64,000 nucleotides of DNA from HLUCCA09 sp038757905 (GCA_038757905.1 JBCDGG010000002.1:1-64000); one strand, 5' to 3'. Shown: positions 1 to 9,218, counted from the stretch's first letter. The notes: generated from the sequence alone by a model not told the origin. Program-made: numbers and translations.

Positions 1-110
1 CAAGAACTTCAAAACCCGGTATCGCCCGATATCCCAGTGGATATCTTGAGGTAACCATGGCGAACACAGTTCTTAAGTTCAGAAATCAGTCTGTCCGAAT
101 AAATTATCAT
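1..110. other. Unassigned flank left of IS3 remnant
   Basis: This stretch lies outside the IS terminus and looks more AT-rich than the rest of the window. It holds one perfect short inverted repeat, GATATCC-CAGT-GGATATC at 28-45. I recognise no gene, and no T-run follows the hairpin, so it is not called a terminator. Confidence 0.4.
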
Positions 111-440
111 TGGAGTTGCCCCCGTTTCGCCAGACACCTAGGCGGTTTGTTGGGCGCGTCTGAACTCGCGGGGCGAGCGCATCCTTAGCCCGGAATGTGG
201 ATGGTTCTCATTGTAGTCCTCGAACCATCCGGCGATCTGGTCAAGCGCGGCTGTCGCATCCGGAACGGGATGGACGCGGACATAGTCGCGCTTGAGCGTT
301 TTAACGAAAGCCTCGCTCATACCATTGCTCTCTGGGCTGGCCACTGGCGTGAAACACGGGATGAGGTTGAGCTGAGCGGCGAAGCGGCGGGTCTCGATGG
401 CGGTGTACGGCGAGCCGTTGTCTGACAGCCACTCGATGGC
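111..440 (-). mobile_element. Truncated IS3-family insertion sequence
   Basis: The left boundary is a terminal-repeat-like sequence at about 111-138 (GGAGTTGCCCCCG...), just beyond the transposase stop, as expected for the 3' end of an IS3-family element. The right boundary at about 440 is abrupt: the transposase frame stops matching and the fucose-synthase frame begins. The 5' part of the element, including orfA, the frameshift region and the other terminal repeat, is missing. The remnant therefore cannot move by itself. The exact ends are inferred from protein similarity, not from a matched pair of repeats. Confidence 0.75.
138..440 (-). pseudogene. IS3-family transposase (OrfB, rve core) C-terminal fragment
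   Basis: This is the last ~100 residues of an IS3-type DDE transposase. The frame reads without a stop from 440 to 138. It contains the second catalytic Asp in LSDNGSPYTA and the catalytic Glu in ASPESNGMSEAFVKTLKRD, followed by the usual tail with DYNENHPHSGL and SPREF. The N-terminal part, with the helix-turn-helix and the first Asp, is absent. The GTG at 344 is only an in-frame codon, not a convincing start. The gene is inactive by truncation. Confidence 0.85.
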
Positions 441-720
441 CGAGACCTACGCGGCCAATACCGAGCCCATGCTGAGCCACATCAACGTCGGCACCGGGAC
501 CGATGTGTCGATCCGCGAGCTGGCGGAGAAGGTGGCAGAGGTTGCCGGGTACACGGGGCGCATCGAAACCGACCGGACGAAACCCGACGGCACGCCGCGC
601 AAACTGATGAACGTCGACCGCCTGCGCGCCATGGGCTGGCAGGCCCGCATCCCGTTGGACGAAGGCCTCGCTACGACGTACCGATGGTATCTCGAGAACG
701 CCGCGGAGGTCCGCGTCTAG
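441..720 (+). pseudogene. fcl: GDP-L-fucose synthase, 3' fragment
   Basis: About the last 90 residues of GDP-L-fucose synthase (GDP-4-keto-6-deoxymannose epimerase/reductase, an extended SDR of about 320 residues). The recognisable tail runs from ANTEPMLSHINVGTG, through DVSIRELAEKVA and RTKPDGTPRKLMNVDRLRAMGW, to the stop at 718-720. The Rossmann fold and the catalytic Ser-Tyr-Lys are missing, because the upstream sequence is IS3 DNA in the opposite orientation. An in-frame ATG at 397 lies inside the IS, so any product would be a nonfunctional hybrid. The intact enzyme makes GDP-fucose, the likely donor for the transferase encoded next. Confidence 0.85.
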
Positions 721-951
721 CGCCAATGCTGGGGGAGGCATGCTCCTCCATCATCCACCAAGCAGCACGCTGCCCTTACTGTGGTCGGCACGCCGCAACC
801 TGAACGGCGAAAGGCCCACGGCAGCGCCTCGGTCTCCCGTTTCGGGGCCGAGCGGCTTGACCGGGCAAGCGCGCTCGTCTTCTTCTGAGAGGGCGCGTCC
901 CGCCGGGCGCGGGCGCAGACAGACCCGGCCCCTCAAAGGACACGCTCCACG

Positions 952-1989
952 ATGGACGACCGCCTTCTCATTTGCGTCCCACGCGGCGGGTTGAACGACA
1001 CGTTGTGCCAGATCGGGAAATGCTGGACCTATGCCGAGCGCTGGAACCGCAAACTCTTCATCGATCCCGCTCTCGGCGGCTTGTTCGGCTTTCTGTGGGA
1101 CGTGTTCGAGGAGCAGCCCTACACAGCGGCCTTCCGCGACTCCGTGATCGTCAGAGACCGGGCCGCGGCCATGGCGCTGGCCGACGGAAGGCCGATCCGC
1201 CCTGCCTGCCTTGCGCCGTATTACGGCAAGAGCGCGCGCAACGCCCGCTATGCGGAGTTCGATTCAGAGCAGTTCAGATTCGTCCATATCGGAACGCGGG
1301 AGCCCACGTCCTTCGATCTCCATCGCAACTATCCGGAGGATGTTCTCGTCCACCACGATTGCGGCGGCGGGACGGAGTCCGTCGGCGTGCTCCATCGGAT
1401 CAGGCTGAAGCCCGAGATCCGGGACGAGGTGCTGGCGCGGATGACGCACCTGCCGAAGCAGTACGTGTCCGTTCATGTCCGAAGCACCGACCTCACGTCG
1501 GACTACAAGCGCTTCTTTGAGCTCTTCAAGGATCAACTCGCGGATCGGAACGTGTTGGTGTGCAGTGACAATCAGGCGGTTATCGACCACGCTCAAGCTG
1601 TCCTTACGTCGTCCGCGGTTTATACCAACGAAACGCGCCGGAGCACGACCGGTGAGGAGATCCATCACGCGCATAAGTGGGATACGAGCGACGAAGCGCG
1701 CCGCCGCGCGGCTTTGATCGAGCTCCTAACGGATCTGCTAGCCTTGGGTCGGGGCACCGATATCCTTGTCGCCCCCACCTTCGGGCCGCTCATGGGGTCG
1801 CGCCGGCAGCGCCTGAAGATGAAAATCGAACGCGCGCTGCGCCTGGAGGTGCCGGCCTCCAATTCCGGCTTCTCGGAGTTGGCCCGATACCTGTGTGCCA
1901 ACAAGGACGTGCTCGACCTCTTCGCGGGTGTCCGAAGCGGCCCCGGGCAATTGGCCGACACCGAAGCGGCCGATATGCGGGCCGTCTGA
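952..1989 (+). CDS. Putative fucosyltransferase-like glycosyltransferase (NodZ/GT23-like)
   Basis: 345 residues with no signal peptide or membrane segment, so probably cytoplasmic. Near residue 170 the segment YVSVHVRSTDLTSDY resembles the H-x-R-x-T-D nucleotide-sugar motif of alpha-1,6 fucosyltransferases and NodZ. It is followed by NVLVCSDNQAVIDHA and, late, by GTDILVAPTFGPLMGSRRQ, the region corresponding to the donor-binding loop. The start MDDRLLICVP follows a purine-rich stretch. Its position just after a GDP-fucose synthase remnant supports fucose transfer during exopolysaccharide assembly. The specific linkage cannot be read from sequence, and family assignment rests on motif resemblance only. 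Confidence 0.6.
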   Translation: MDDRLLICVPRGGLNDTLCQIGKCWTYAERWNRKLFIDPALGGLFGFLWDVFEEQPYTAAFRDSVIVRDRAAAMALADGRPIRPACLAPYYGKSARNARYAEFDSEQFRFVHIGTREPTSFDLHRNYPEDVLVHHDCGGGTESVGVLHRIRLKPEIRDEVLARMTHLPKQYVSVHVRSTDLTSDYKRFFELFKDQLADRNVLVCSDNQAVIDHAQAVLTSSAVYTNETRRSTTGEEIHHAHKWDTSDEARRRAALIELLTDLLALGRGTDILVAPTFGPLMGSRRQRLKMKIERALRLEVPASNSGFSELARYLCANKDVLDLFAGVRSGPGQLADTEAADMRAV

Positions 1990-2114
1990 CAGCCCAATGG
2001 GCTAACGACGTGTCCGGGCCGCGCTGACCGGGCACTCAGATCAACGCCGCACCCTTCAACGGCGCGATGACAAAGCTCCGCCCCTGTCCCGATGGCTGTC
2101 GTTCGCGCAGGGCC

Positions 2115-2615
2115 TCAGGCCCGCGCCTGGGCACCGACGAGGCTGCGCAAGGGCAACAAATAATCCGTCTTCACGGCATCGAGCACCAGCTCCGTCGAAA
2201 CGGTGTCGACCTGCGGAAGCTGGGACAGCTTGTCGATGACGATGCTGCGCAACTCCGACGTGTCGCTGACGAGAACGTGCATCAGGTACTCCGAAGCGGC
2301 ACTGATGAGGAAACAGCCGATCACCTCCGGCATCTTCCAGATGTGGTTCTGAAAGTCCTCGTTGGCCTCGGCGGAGTGGTCGTTCAGCGTGACCCGAACG
2401 AAGACCTCGACGAAGGTCGCGACGTGATCCAGGGCAACGACGGCCGAGTAGTATTCGATCACGCCCGCCGTTTCGAGGGCGCGCACCCGGTTCTGCGCGG
2501 TCGACGGGGCAACGCCCACGGACTTAGCAATCTCCGAGATCGGCGCCCTTGCATTCAGCTGCAGGATCTCGAGGATCTTGATGTCGACGAAGTCAAGTTT
2601 CATCCCGTCCTCCAT
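2115..2615 (-). CDS. Lrp/AsnC-family transcriptional regulator
   Basis: 166 residues. An N-terminal helix-turn-helix (ISEIAKSVGVAPSTAQNRVRAL, about residues 24-45) is followed by a RAM/AsnC ligand-binding domain with the typical VIGCFLISAASEYLMHVLVSD segment. The start at 2615 (MEDGMKLDF) is chosen; ATG at 2603 is an alternative that keeps the whole domain. It sits 70 bp downstream of the polymerase gene on the same strand, so it may be the last gene of the exopolysaccharide operon. Its effector and targets are unknown. Confidence 0.9.
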   Translation of the reverse strand: MEDGMKLDFVDIKILEILQLNARAPISEIAKSVGVAPSTAQNRVRALETAGVIEYYSAVVALDHVATFVEVFVRVTLNDHSAEANEDFQNHIWKMPEVIGCFLISAASEYLMHVLVSDTSELRSIVIDKLSQLPQVDTVSTELVLDAVKTDYLLPLRSLVGAQARA

Positions 2616-2685
2616 ACTCTTGCGGTGCCGCGGTCACGCCTGTGCCCGGCCCTGGTCAGGGCGCTCGAATTGTCGGCAGGTTCCT

Positions 2686-4113
2686 TCACGCGATACCTTT
2701 CCTCGTCATCTCATAGCGGGCCGGCTCGAAGCCGCCGTCATCTTCTGCGGGGCGTCGCCCCAACTGCCAGCTTGCCGCGGCCAGGGCCACGAATGTCATC
2801 AGAACAAGGTCCGGATCCGGGACGGTCGCGGCGACCATGGCCGATGTGAGCGCCGTCAGCGCCGCCACGCGCGCTCCGAGATAGACCCGGCGCGGATCCG
2901 CCTCGGTCAGAACGCGCGCCGGACGGGCGATCGAGAACCACAAAAAGAGGGCATAGAAGGCGGTTCCCAGAAGGCCGACGCTCCCCAGCATCACAGGCAC
3001 CAGACCATTCGAGCGCAGCGATCCGACACCGGCGCCCAGGCCATAGGAGGACACGAACGCGTCCAGACCCGAAAACGCCCAGGCGGAGCGCTCCAGCCCC
3101 GACAGGCTGCCGGCCTTTGACAGAAACAGCCGGTCCGCGGCCACGGCCAGAAAGTCGGCCAGGGGCGTGGCGATCAGGATCATCGAAAACGCGGCGATGA
3201 CGCAGCACACGGTCGCGATGGCGACCTGCGAGAAGACCCGCGACACCCCGCCCGCCGTGAAATGGCGCAGATGGGCCAGGATCGCCAGCACTGCGACGGC
3301 CATCGACATCAGCCCCGACGAGGACAGCGAGAGCAGAACGCACACCAGGTTGCCGAGCGCGAGCAGGCCGTGGGCGGGCTTGCGCGACATCAGGTATGAC
3401 ACAGCAAAGTACCCGAAGAAGGCGGCGGAGATCGCGCCGAACGGCGCAGGCTCCGAGAAGCCGCCTATGACCCGCGGCAGCGCGGCGACCGCCTGCTCGT
3501 TGGCCAGGGCATAATCGGCGGTGCGCACCGGTTCCAGCAGCGCATCGGCACCCGCCAGATCGAGCGCAGCCAGCCCGCAGTTCAACGCCCCCGCAGCGAC
3601 GAGCGCACGCTCGACCCAGCCCACGCCGTGCCGCCGGACCGCCGCATCCAGAAAGAGGAAGTACGCGCAGGCGATCAGCACGTAGCCCAGTTGCGAGATG
3701 TTCGAACTCGACGGCCAGACCGGCGCCATGGTCGAGGAGAAGTGAATGCTCGTCGCCGGGCCGACGGCCCCGAGGGAGACGGGAAACACCAGGAACTGGC
3801 CCTGGAAGATCCGCACCAGGAAGATCGCGGAGAAGAGCCCGTAGACGGCAAAGGCAAAGATCCACAGCCCGGCCGGGCTGATCCGCACCGTGCGCGCCTG
3901 GGACGGGGTAGAGAAATGCTGGACCGTGATCAGGGCGAGGCTCAGCGCGGCCGCGAAGTGCGCCGCCCTCAGCGACAGACCGCTCACCTCCACGGCGGCA
4001 AACATGCCGAAGGGCAGCGCGGCCATGGCCACCAGAAGGCCGTTCGCCGGACGCCGGAGGCTCAGGAGCGCCCAGATGAGCAGAAGGACAATGGACGCTG
4101 GATAAACCGCCAT
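2686..4113 (-). CDS. Wzy/O-antigen-ligase-like polysaccharide polymerase (integral membrane)
   Basis: 475 residues, almost entirely hydrophobic, with roughly ten to twelve predicted membrane segments. A long loop near the middle (about residues 190-230, with PRVIGGFSEPAPFG) recalls the large periplasmic loop of Wzy/WaaL-type proteins. These proteins polymerise or ligate lipid-linked oligosaccharide repeats in the inner membrane. The family diverges strongly in sequence, so the call rests on topology and on the gene lying 50 bp downstream of the Wzc-like gene. It could be a ligase rather than a polymerase. Confidence 0.7.
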   Translation of the reverse strand: MAVYPASIVLLLIWALLSLRRPANGLLVAMAALPFGMFAAVEVSGLSLRAAHFAAALSLALITVQHFSTPSQARTVRISPAGLWIFAFAVYGLFSAIFLVRIFQGQFLVFPVSLGAVGPATSIHFSSTMAPVWPSSSNISQLGYVLIACAYFLFLDAAVRRHGVGWVERALVAAGALNCGLAALDLAGADALLEPVRTADYALANEQAVAALPRVIGGFSEPAPFGAISAAFFGYFAVSYLMSRKPAHGLLALGNLVCVLLSLSSSGLMSMAVAVLAILAHLRHFTAGGVSRVFSQVAIATVCCVIAAFSMILIATPLADFLAVAADRLFLSKAGSLSGLERSAWAFSGLDAFVSSYGLGAGVGSLRSNGLVPVMLGSVGLLGTAFYALFLWFSIARPARVLTEADPRRVYLGARVAALTALTSAMVAATVPDPDLVLMTFVALAAASWQLGRRPAEDDGGFEPARYEMTRKGIA

Positions 4114-4163
4114 GTCGCTAACTCCACGTACCTTGCAAATGCTGGGCAGGGGCCGGGGCCCGG

Positions 4164-6377
4164 TCAGTAATAGGCATAGGCATACACTTCTCGTCCGGCG
4201 AGATGCCCGCGCCGGACTTGGGTGAAGACGGCGCCTTCGAGATGGGCGCCCGCGTCCTCCAGCCGGGTCACCGTCGCGTCGACGAGTTTTTCAGGGACAG
4301 CGCTGCTCTTGACCACTAGCAGAGTTGCATCGGCGAATTTCGACAGGATCAGCGTGTCCGACAGGCTGGCGGCGGGCGGTGCGTTCAGAAGGACGATGTC
4401 GTAGCGCGTCATCAGATAGGTGACGATGCCGCTGAAGGCGGGCTTCGAGATCAGTTTGACGGCGTTCTGCGTGGCTTTCACTGGCGCCACCACGTCGGCA
4501 TCCAGGAGGTCGGAGTGCTTGATGAGCTGGCGCGGGGTGATGTCCTCTTCGGAGAGCGCTTCGACAAGGCACCCCTCCGTGCGGCTGAGCTGCAGCGCAT
4601 TGACGCTATCGGGCCGCCGCAGGTCGGCGTCCAGCACGACCACGCGTCGCCCATGGTCGCTCATCACCTTTGCCAGCGCATAACACAGCGTGGACTTGCC
4701 TTCCTGGGCGAGGCTGGAGGTGACCATCAGAACGCGCGGTTGGCGAATGGGCGAGGTTCCGAGCAGGTGCGTCTCCAGCGTCCGGATCGACTCAAGGAAC
4801 GGCGATACGCCAGACCGTTTGGCCAGCTCGCGCCGCAACCATCTGTACTTGCCGAACAGGCTCGAAATGTGCGGCACCAGGGCCAGAACCGGGCGGCCGG
4901 TGATGCGGCGCAGGTCTCGCGAGGTGCGCACCGGCGCCATCAGCACGCTGCGCAGAAAAACCATGGCCACGCCGAGCGCGACGCCGAACACCCCGGTTGC
5001 CGCGAGGGCCAGCGTCTTGCGCGGGGCCGCGGGGCTGGTCGGCGTCTCCGCGATGCCGACCAGCCGGGCTTCGGCCAGCTGAAAATCGCCCCGGGCGGAG
5101 GTTTCCTTGAAACGCGACAGGAACTCCTCGTAGACGGCGCGCGTCGCTTCGGCATTGCGCTCCAGCTGGTCCAGCCGGACAGAGGCGTAGGACAGCTCGT
5201 TCGCCCGCCTGGAGATGTCGCCGATCTGCACCTTGAGCGCCTCCTCCCGGCTGACAGCCACCTGCACATCGCTGCGCATCGCCTCCACCCGCCTCTGCGT
5301 CTCGCTCCGGATGGAGCGGTCGAGTTCGTCGATCTGAGCCACGAGGTGCACCATGTCAGGGTGGAGCCGCCCGAAGGTGGTGGCCAGTTCGGCGCGCTCG
5401 GCCTCCAGGGTGGCGCGCTCGCGGTCGAGCGCCTCCAGGAGCGGCGAGGTGACCACGTCCGCCACGGCCGCGAGGCCGCCGCTTTCCATCAGGGCTTCCA
5501 CCAGCTTGAACCGCACCTCCGCGTCGGCCCGGTCGGCGCTCGTCGACACCAGTTGCGAGTTCAGCTCCGACAGCAGCTGCGCCGTCGTTTCTTCGTCGCC
5601 GCCCACCTGCGTCGCCATGCCAGTGCGGAACTCCACAACCGCCGCTTCGGCGGATTCCACCTGCTTGCTCAGCTCTTCGATCCTCTGACTCAGCCAGGAG
5701 TTCGCCTGGCTCGTCACCTCGGCCTTCATGTCGAGCTGACTTGAGATGTACTGCCGGGCCACCTCGTTCGCGACGAGGCCGGCCGCCTCGGGATCGTGCG
5801 AGGTGAAGCTCAGCCGGATTGCATAGGAGATGCCGATCTGCGTCACCGAGAGGTCCGACAGGATCCGCTCGATCACCGCCTTTCTAAGCTGATCATCGGT
5901 GAAGCTGCGCGCGCGTTCGTGGGCCGGGGGCACGCGGCGGATCGTTCGTTTCAACCAGGCGATCGGGTATTCCGGCCGGGCGACCAGGGGGTCGAATCCG
6001 GGGTGGTTGACCAGGTCCAGCCTGTCGACCACGGCGCCGATCATCGTGTTGGAGCGGATCGAGATCACCTCGCCCGCCACCACTGCATTCGAGACGTTGA
6101 GGTTCGACACCACGTTCTCGACGGGGGTCGCCCGCTCCTGCCGGGTGTCGAGGATCACCTCTGTATGGGCCTGGTAGGAGGGCGGGACGATCCGCAGGTA
6201 GGCGTACATCGCCACCAGACACAGCAGCGTCACCATAAGGACCAGCCGGCGGCCGTCGCGCAGGATCCCGAGCAGCACCTCCAGATCGATCAGGTCCGAT
6301 CCGGCGACGCCGCCGGCGTGCGAGGTGTATCTCGGCTGGATCGTTCTGCGCCGCCGCGCGCGCACTGCCACGTTCAT
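4164..6377 (-). CDS. Wzc-like polysaccharide co-polymerase with tyrosine autokinase domain
   Basis: 737 residues. The Wzz-type N-terminal domain has a first membrane helix near residues 40-60 and a long coiled-coil periplasmic region, with a second helix near 455-475. The cytoplasmic BY-kinase domain has Walker A SSLAQEGKST near residue 560 and Walker A' VVVLDADLRRP. The tail ends in a short tyrosine cluster (VYAYAYY) typical of autophosphorylation tails. The Walker B strand reads IVLLNAPPA, with Asn at about residue 665 where Asp is usual. It overlaps the exporter gene by four bases (ATGA). Together with the OPX protein it should control chain length and export. Confidence 0.88.
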   Translation of the reverse strand: MNVAVRARRRRTIQPRYTSHAGGVAGSDLIDLEVLLGILRDGRRLVLMVTLLCLVAMYAYLRIVPPSYQAHTEVILDTRQERATPVENVVSNLNVSNAVVAGEVISIRSNTMIGAVVDRLDLVNHPGFDPLVARPEYPIAWLKRTIRRVPPAHERARSFTDDQLRKAVIERILSDLSVTQIGISYAIRLSFTSHDPEAAGLVANEVARQYISSQLDMKAEVTSQANSWLSQRIEELSKQVESAEAAVVEFRTGMATQVGGDEETTAQLLSELNSQLVSTSADRADAEVRFKLVEALMESGGLAAVADVVTSPLLEALDRERATLEAERAELATTFGRLHPDMVHLVAQIDELDRSIRSETQRRVEAMRSDVQVAVSREEALKVQIGDISRRANELSYASVRLDQLERNAEATRAVYEEFLSRFKETSARGDFQLAEARLVGIAETPTSPAAPRKTLALAATGVFGVALGVAMVFLRSVLMAPVRTSRDLRRITGRPVLALVPHISSLFGKYRWLRRELAKRSGVSPFLESIRTLETHLLGTSPIRQPRVLMVTSSLAQEGKSTLCYALAKVMSDHGRRVVVLDADLRRPDSVNALQLSRTEGCLVEALSEEDITPRQLIKHSDLLDADVVAPVKATQNAVKLISKPAFSGIVTYLMTRYDIVLLNAPPAASLSDTLILSKFADATLLVVKSSAVPEKLVDATVTRLEDAGAHLEGAVFTQVRRGHLAGREVYAYAYY

Positions 6378-7612
6378 TGGATCGCCTCCTCGGGCGTTCC
6401 TGCCGGGCGGAGCGTCACGATCAGCAGATCGCCGGGAAGCAGTTCCTCGTAGGCGTCGATGGTATAGGTCTCGATGCTCTGGTCCCGTGTCCGGCGGCGC
6501 ACATGGTAGAGAATGCGTACCTCGGCCTCACCGCTCGCGGCGGCCGAGATCCACTGCCCGAGGAGGGCGAGCCGGTCGACGAGAGAGTCGCGCTGGGCTG
6601 TGAGGGTAGCGATGACGCGGGATTGCTCCTGTACCTCGGCGAGCAGGCGTTGTTGCCGGGTGCTTTCGAGTTGCGACATCTGAATTCTCAGATCACTCAG
6701 GCGCCGCTCGGCCACCGAGATCGTCTCGCGCAGGCGGAGGAGATCGGACGTTGCGTCGGCCAGATCACCTTCGGCATCCAGAACGGATGCGCGTGTCGAC
6801 AACCCCCGTTCGACGAGGCCCTGATCGAGGTCAAGCTGCTCGCGCGCGCGCTCCAGCGCGGCGGATTCCAGCTCCTCGCGCTGTTTCAGGAGCGTGATCT
6901 CGTAGGAGACCTTCTTGATCGCCTCGCCCTGTAGAACGATCTGCTCGGTGTGGGCGCGCGTGGCGAGGGTGAGCAACCGCTCCTCTTCGATGCGCAGAAG
7001 GTCGAACGCCTCCTCTTCGATGATGGCGCGCAGCGCCTTCGAGACGGCGTCCCAGCGGATCGTACCCTCGCCGGACAGTTGCGCGCGCGCGCCCCCCTGC
7101 TTGACGGCCGCGCGGGCAAGATCCGTTTGCAGCGCATTCAACTGCCCCAGCAGGCGACTGCGCTCCAGGATGCGTGATTCTTCATTGCTGGCTGCCGATG
7201 TCGGGCCTCCGGCCAGCCCAAGGGCCTGCTCCGCCGACAGGAAGGGGCTGAACTCGTAAGCGCCCGGGGTGCGCACATCGCCCAGAACGAAGATCTGGCG
7301 GTACTGCACCACCGAAACCTCGACCGTCGGGTCGCGGTAGATCTCCCGTTCGACATAGGCGCGCTGCACCGTCGCACGGGCCGCGGAGATCGACAGCCCC
7401 TCCACCCGCACGCCACCGATCAGCGGCAACTGGATCTCTCCATCCCCGCCGACGCGGAACTGCTGCGGCGGCTCGCGATCGTCGAGAATATCCAGTTCGA
7501 GCTGATCGCCAACATTGATGAGGTATTGAACTTCGGCCCGGGCGGGCGTGAATGGCGCTGTGACGGAGAATAGAATGAGGGCGGCTGCAAGGGCTCTGGC
7601 CGGAATTGTCAT
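6374..7612 (-). CDS. OPX-family polysaccharide export protein (Wza-like, SLBB)
   Basis: 412 residues from ATG 7612, chosen because it begins a clear signal peptide (MTIPARALAA... ending TPARA before EVQYLINVGD). The mature protein starts with a Poly_export domain (INVGDQLELDILDDREPPQQFRV), then an SLBB-like segment (IFVLGDVRTPGAYEFSPFLSAEQALGLAGG), then a long alpha-helical coiled coil to the C-terminus. It has no lipobox Cys. Such proteins form or gate the outer-membrane exit channel for capsular or exopolysaccharide. It is the first gene of the operon running to Wzc, the polymerase and possibly the Lrp regulator. Confidence 0.88.
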   Translation of the reverse strand: MTIPARALAAALILFSVTAPFTPARAEVQYLINVGDQLELDILDDREPPQQFRVGGDGEIQLPLIGGVRVEGLSISAARATVQRAYVEREIYRDPTVEVSVVQYRQIFVLGDVRTPGAYEFSPFLSAEQALGLAGGPTSAASNEESRILERSRLLGQLNALQTDLARAAVKQGGARAQLSGEGTIRWDAVSKALRAIIEEEAFDLLRIEEERLLTLATRAHTEQIVLQGEAIKKVSYEITLLKQREELESAALERAREQLDLDQGLVERGLSTRASVLDAEGDLADATSDLLRLRETISVAERRLSDLRIQMSQLESTRQQRLLAEVQEQSRVIATLTAQRDSLVDRLALLGQWISAAASGEAEVRILYHVRRRTRDQSIETYTIDAYEELLPGDLLIVTLRPAGTPEEAIQ

Positions 7613-8466
7613 TATCCGACAGCTCCGAAAAGCAAAACACTCTCGCATTCCAGCGACCGCACCCCAAGGGTGGCGCCCGCCTCACCATCGACGGGAACTC
7701 ACCTCACCAAAAATCAGACCGTCGCCGGCCAACCGCCTTCACGATTCGCCGTGTCTGTCGTTGCATCAGCGACATGTCAGTTTCCCCCAGCCAACTCAAA
7801 CAGTAAACACATTTTGGCCGCAGGGGTATGAATACATTGCCTTATTGTTCGGTGTTGGTCGACAGTTCGCGATGCGTGTAGGGATTGGCCGCAAAGAGGA
7901 TACGCGCCAACTCAATTTGGCCACATTCCAGGCAACTTGTTAACCTTTGTGCCGTGGCGCCACGGGGTGACGCAGGAATGCCCTGGGTCAACGGGAGATC
8001 TCGATCGGCCGGATATTGCCCCTTGCCTCAGGGAGGGGCGAGGGCGCGTCTTCACCTTAGGCGATACGGAGCACTGCCATCTTCTTCAATCGAACAATGG
8101 TTAAAGCGAATTGCTGAGGAATGCCAATGCGACTGAGAAAATGGTGAATTCCCTTGTTTGCAGAGGGCGCAAGAAAGGCGGCAATGGCACGGTCCCCGCT
8201 GCCCGGGTTTGCGGAAGAACTGCGGGGCCGGCAGGCGCCCGGGGCAGGCTGACCCCGGGTTCCGGTCCGCGACCGGTTGCTCGACCTGTATTGGCGGTTG
8301 AGCGTAGCCCCCGGCGCGGCTACGGTCGGCGCAGGGCCTGGCTCGGGCCTCCCCCCTCCCGCGGGGCAGCATCCGACATGTGGAGCATCTTCTGATCGCG
8401 CCTTTTCCGATCGAGCGCCTGCATAAGGAGGGATTGCATGCCACGCTCGGTCGAGGAGGTTCGCAC
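7613..8466. other. Gene-free divergent intergenic region
   Basis: About 850 bp between the divergent exopolysaccharide operon and the small helicase gene. No open frame here resembles a protein I know. The part from about 7780 to 7960 is AT-richer and is the likely location of the exopolysaccharide promoter. I could not place -35/-10 hexamers with confidence. Confidence 0.5.
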
Positions 8467-9183
8467 ATGCATCTATCCGCCCCGATCCACGCCCTGAAGC
8501 GCAAGGCCAAGACGCTCTCGCGCGCGCAATCCATCCCCCTTCACGAAGCGCTCGACCGCATTGCTGGCAGCGAGGGCTATCGCAGCTGGAGCCACCTCGC
8601 GGCGCACGCCGCGGCGGCCGCGCCAGACCGTACCAAGCGTTTGCTGGAGAAGCTGGAATGGGGCGATCTGGTGCTGCTCGGCGCACGGCCGCGTCAGGGC
8701 AAAACCCGCCTCGGCCTCCAACTCGCGGCTCGCGCGGAAGACATTGGGCGCACGGGCTTTTTCTTTACTCTGGACTACCACGCGCGGGACATGCCGCCGC
8801 TGCTTGACGCGTTGGGCCTCCCGTCGTCGGCGGCCGGATCGCTGCGTGTCGACACGTCTGACGAGATCTGCGCCGCGTACATCATGCGGCGAGTGGAGAG
8901 TGCCGGCGAACCGGCGCTGGTTCTGGTAGACTACCTGCAACTTCTGGATCAGAGACGCACGCACCCGAGCCTGGATGCGCAACTGCGCAGCGTGCGGGCT
9001 TTCGCGCGCGACACGGGCGCGATCTTTGTTCTTCTCTCGCAGATCGACCGCGCTTTCGACCCGCTGCGGAAGCCCGTCCCGGACGTGTCCGATGTGCGTC
9101 TGCCGAACCCGGTGAGCATGGCTCTCTTCGACAAGACGTGCTTCCTCCATGGCGGCGAGATTCGGTTCGGCCTTCCGGCTTGA
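8467..9183 (+). CDS. DnaB-like RecA-fold ATPase, single domain
   Basis: 238 residues from ATG 8467, chosen for the GAGGAGG ribosome site just upstream. Residues 1-40 (LKRKAKTLSRAQSIPLHEALDRIAGSEGYRSWSHL) match a short helical motif often found fused to other domains in proteobacteria. A RecA/DnaB ATPase core follows: Walker A GARPRQGKT near residue 73, and Walker B VLVDYLQLL near 155 with the Tyr-Leu-Gln-Leu typical of DnaB. A sensor-like ILSQ-type strand (FVLLSQIDR) comes after it. The primase-binding N-domain of replicative DnaB is missing, so this is not the replicative helicase. Its biological role is unknown. Confidence 0.75.
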   Translation: MHLSAPIHALKRKAKTLSRAQSIPLHEALDRIAGSEGYRSWSHLAAHAAAAAPDRTKRLLEKLEWGDLVLLGARPRQGKTRLGLQLAARAEDIGRTGFFFTLDYHARDMPPLLDALGLPSSAAGSLRVDTSDEICAAYIMRRVESAGEPALVLVDYLQLLDQRRTHPSLDAQLRSVRAFARDTGAIFVLLSQIDRAFDPLRKPVPDVSDVRLPNPVSMALFDKTCFLHGGEIRFGLPA

Positions 9184-9218
9184 AGCGCCTCGGACCGGTC
9201 TCGATGCTTTTGCCAACC

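Noticed and set aside
28..45. Short perfect inverted repeat GATATCC-CAGT-GGATATC
   Set aside because: Only 7 bp with no T-run and no upstream gene visible, so it is not called a terminator or an IS end.
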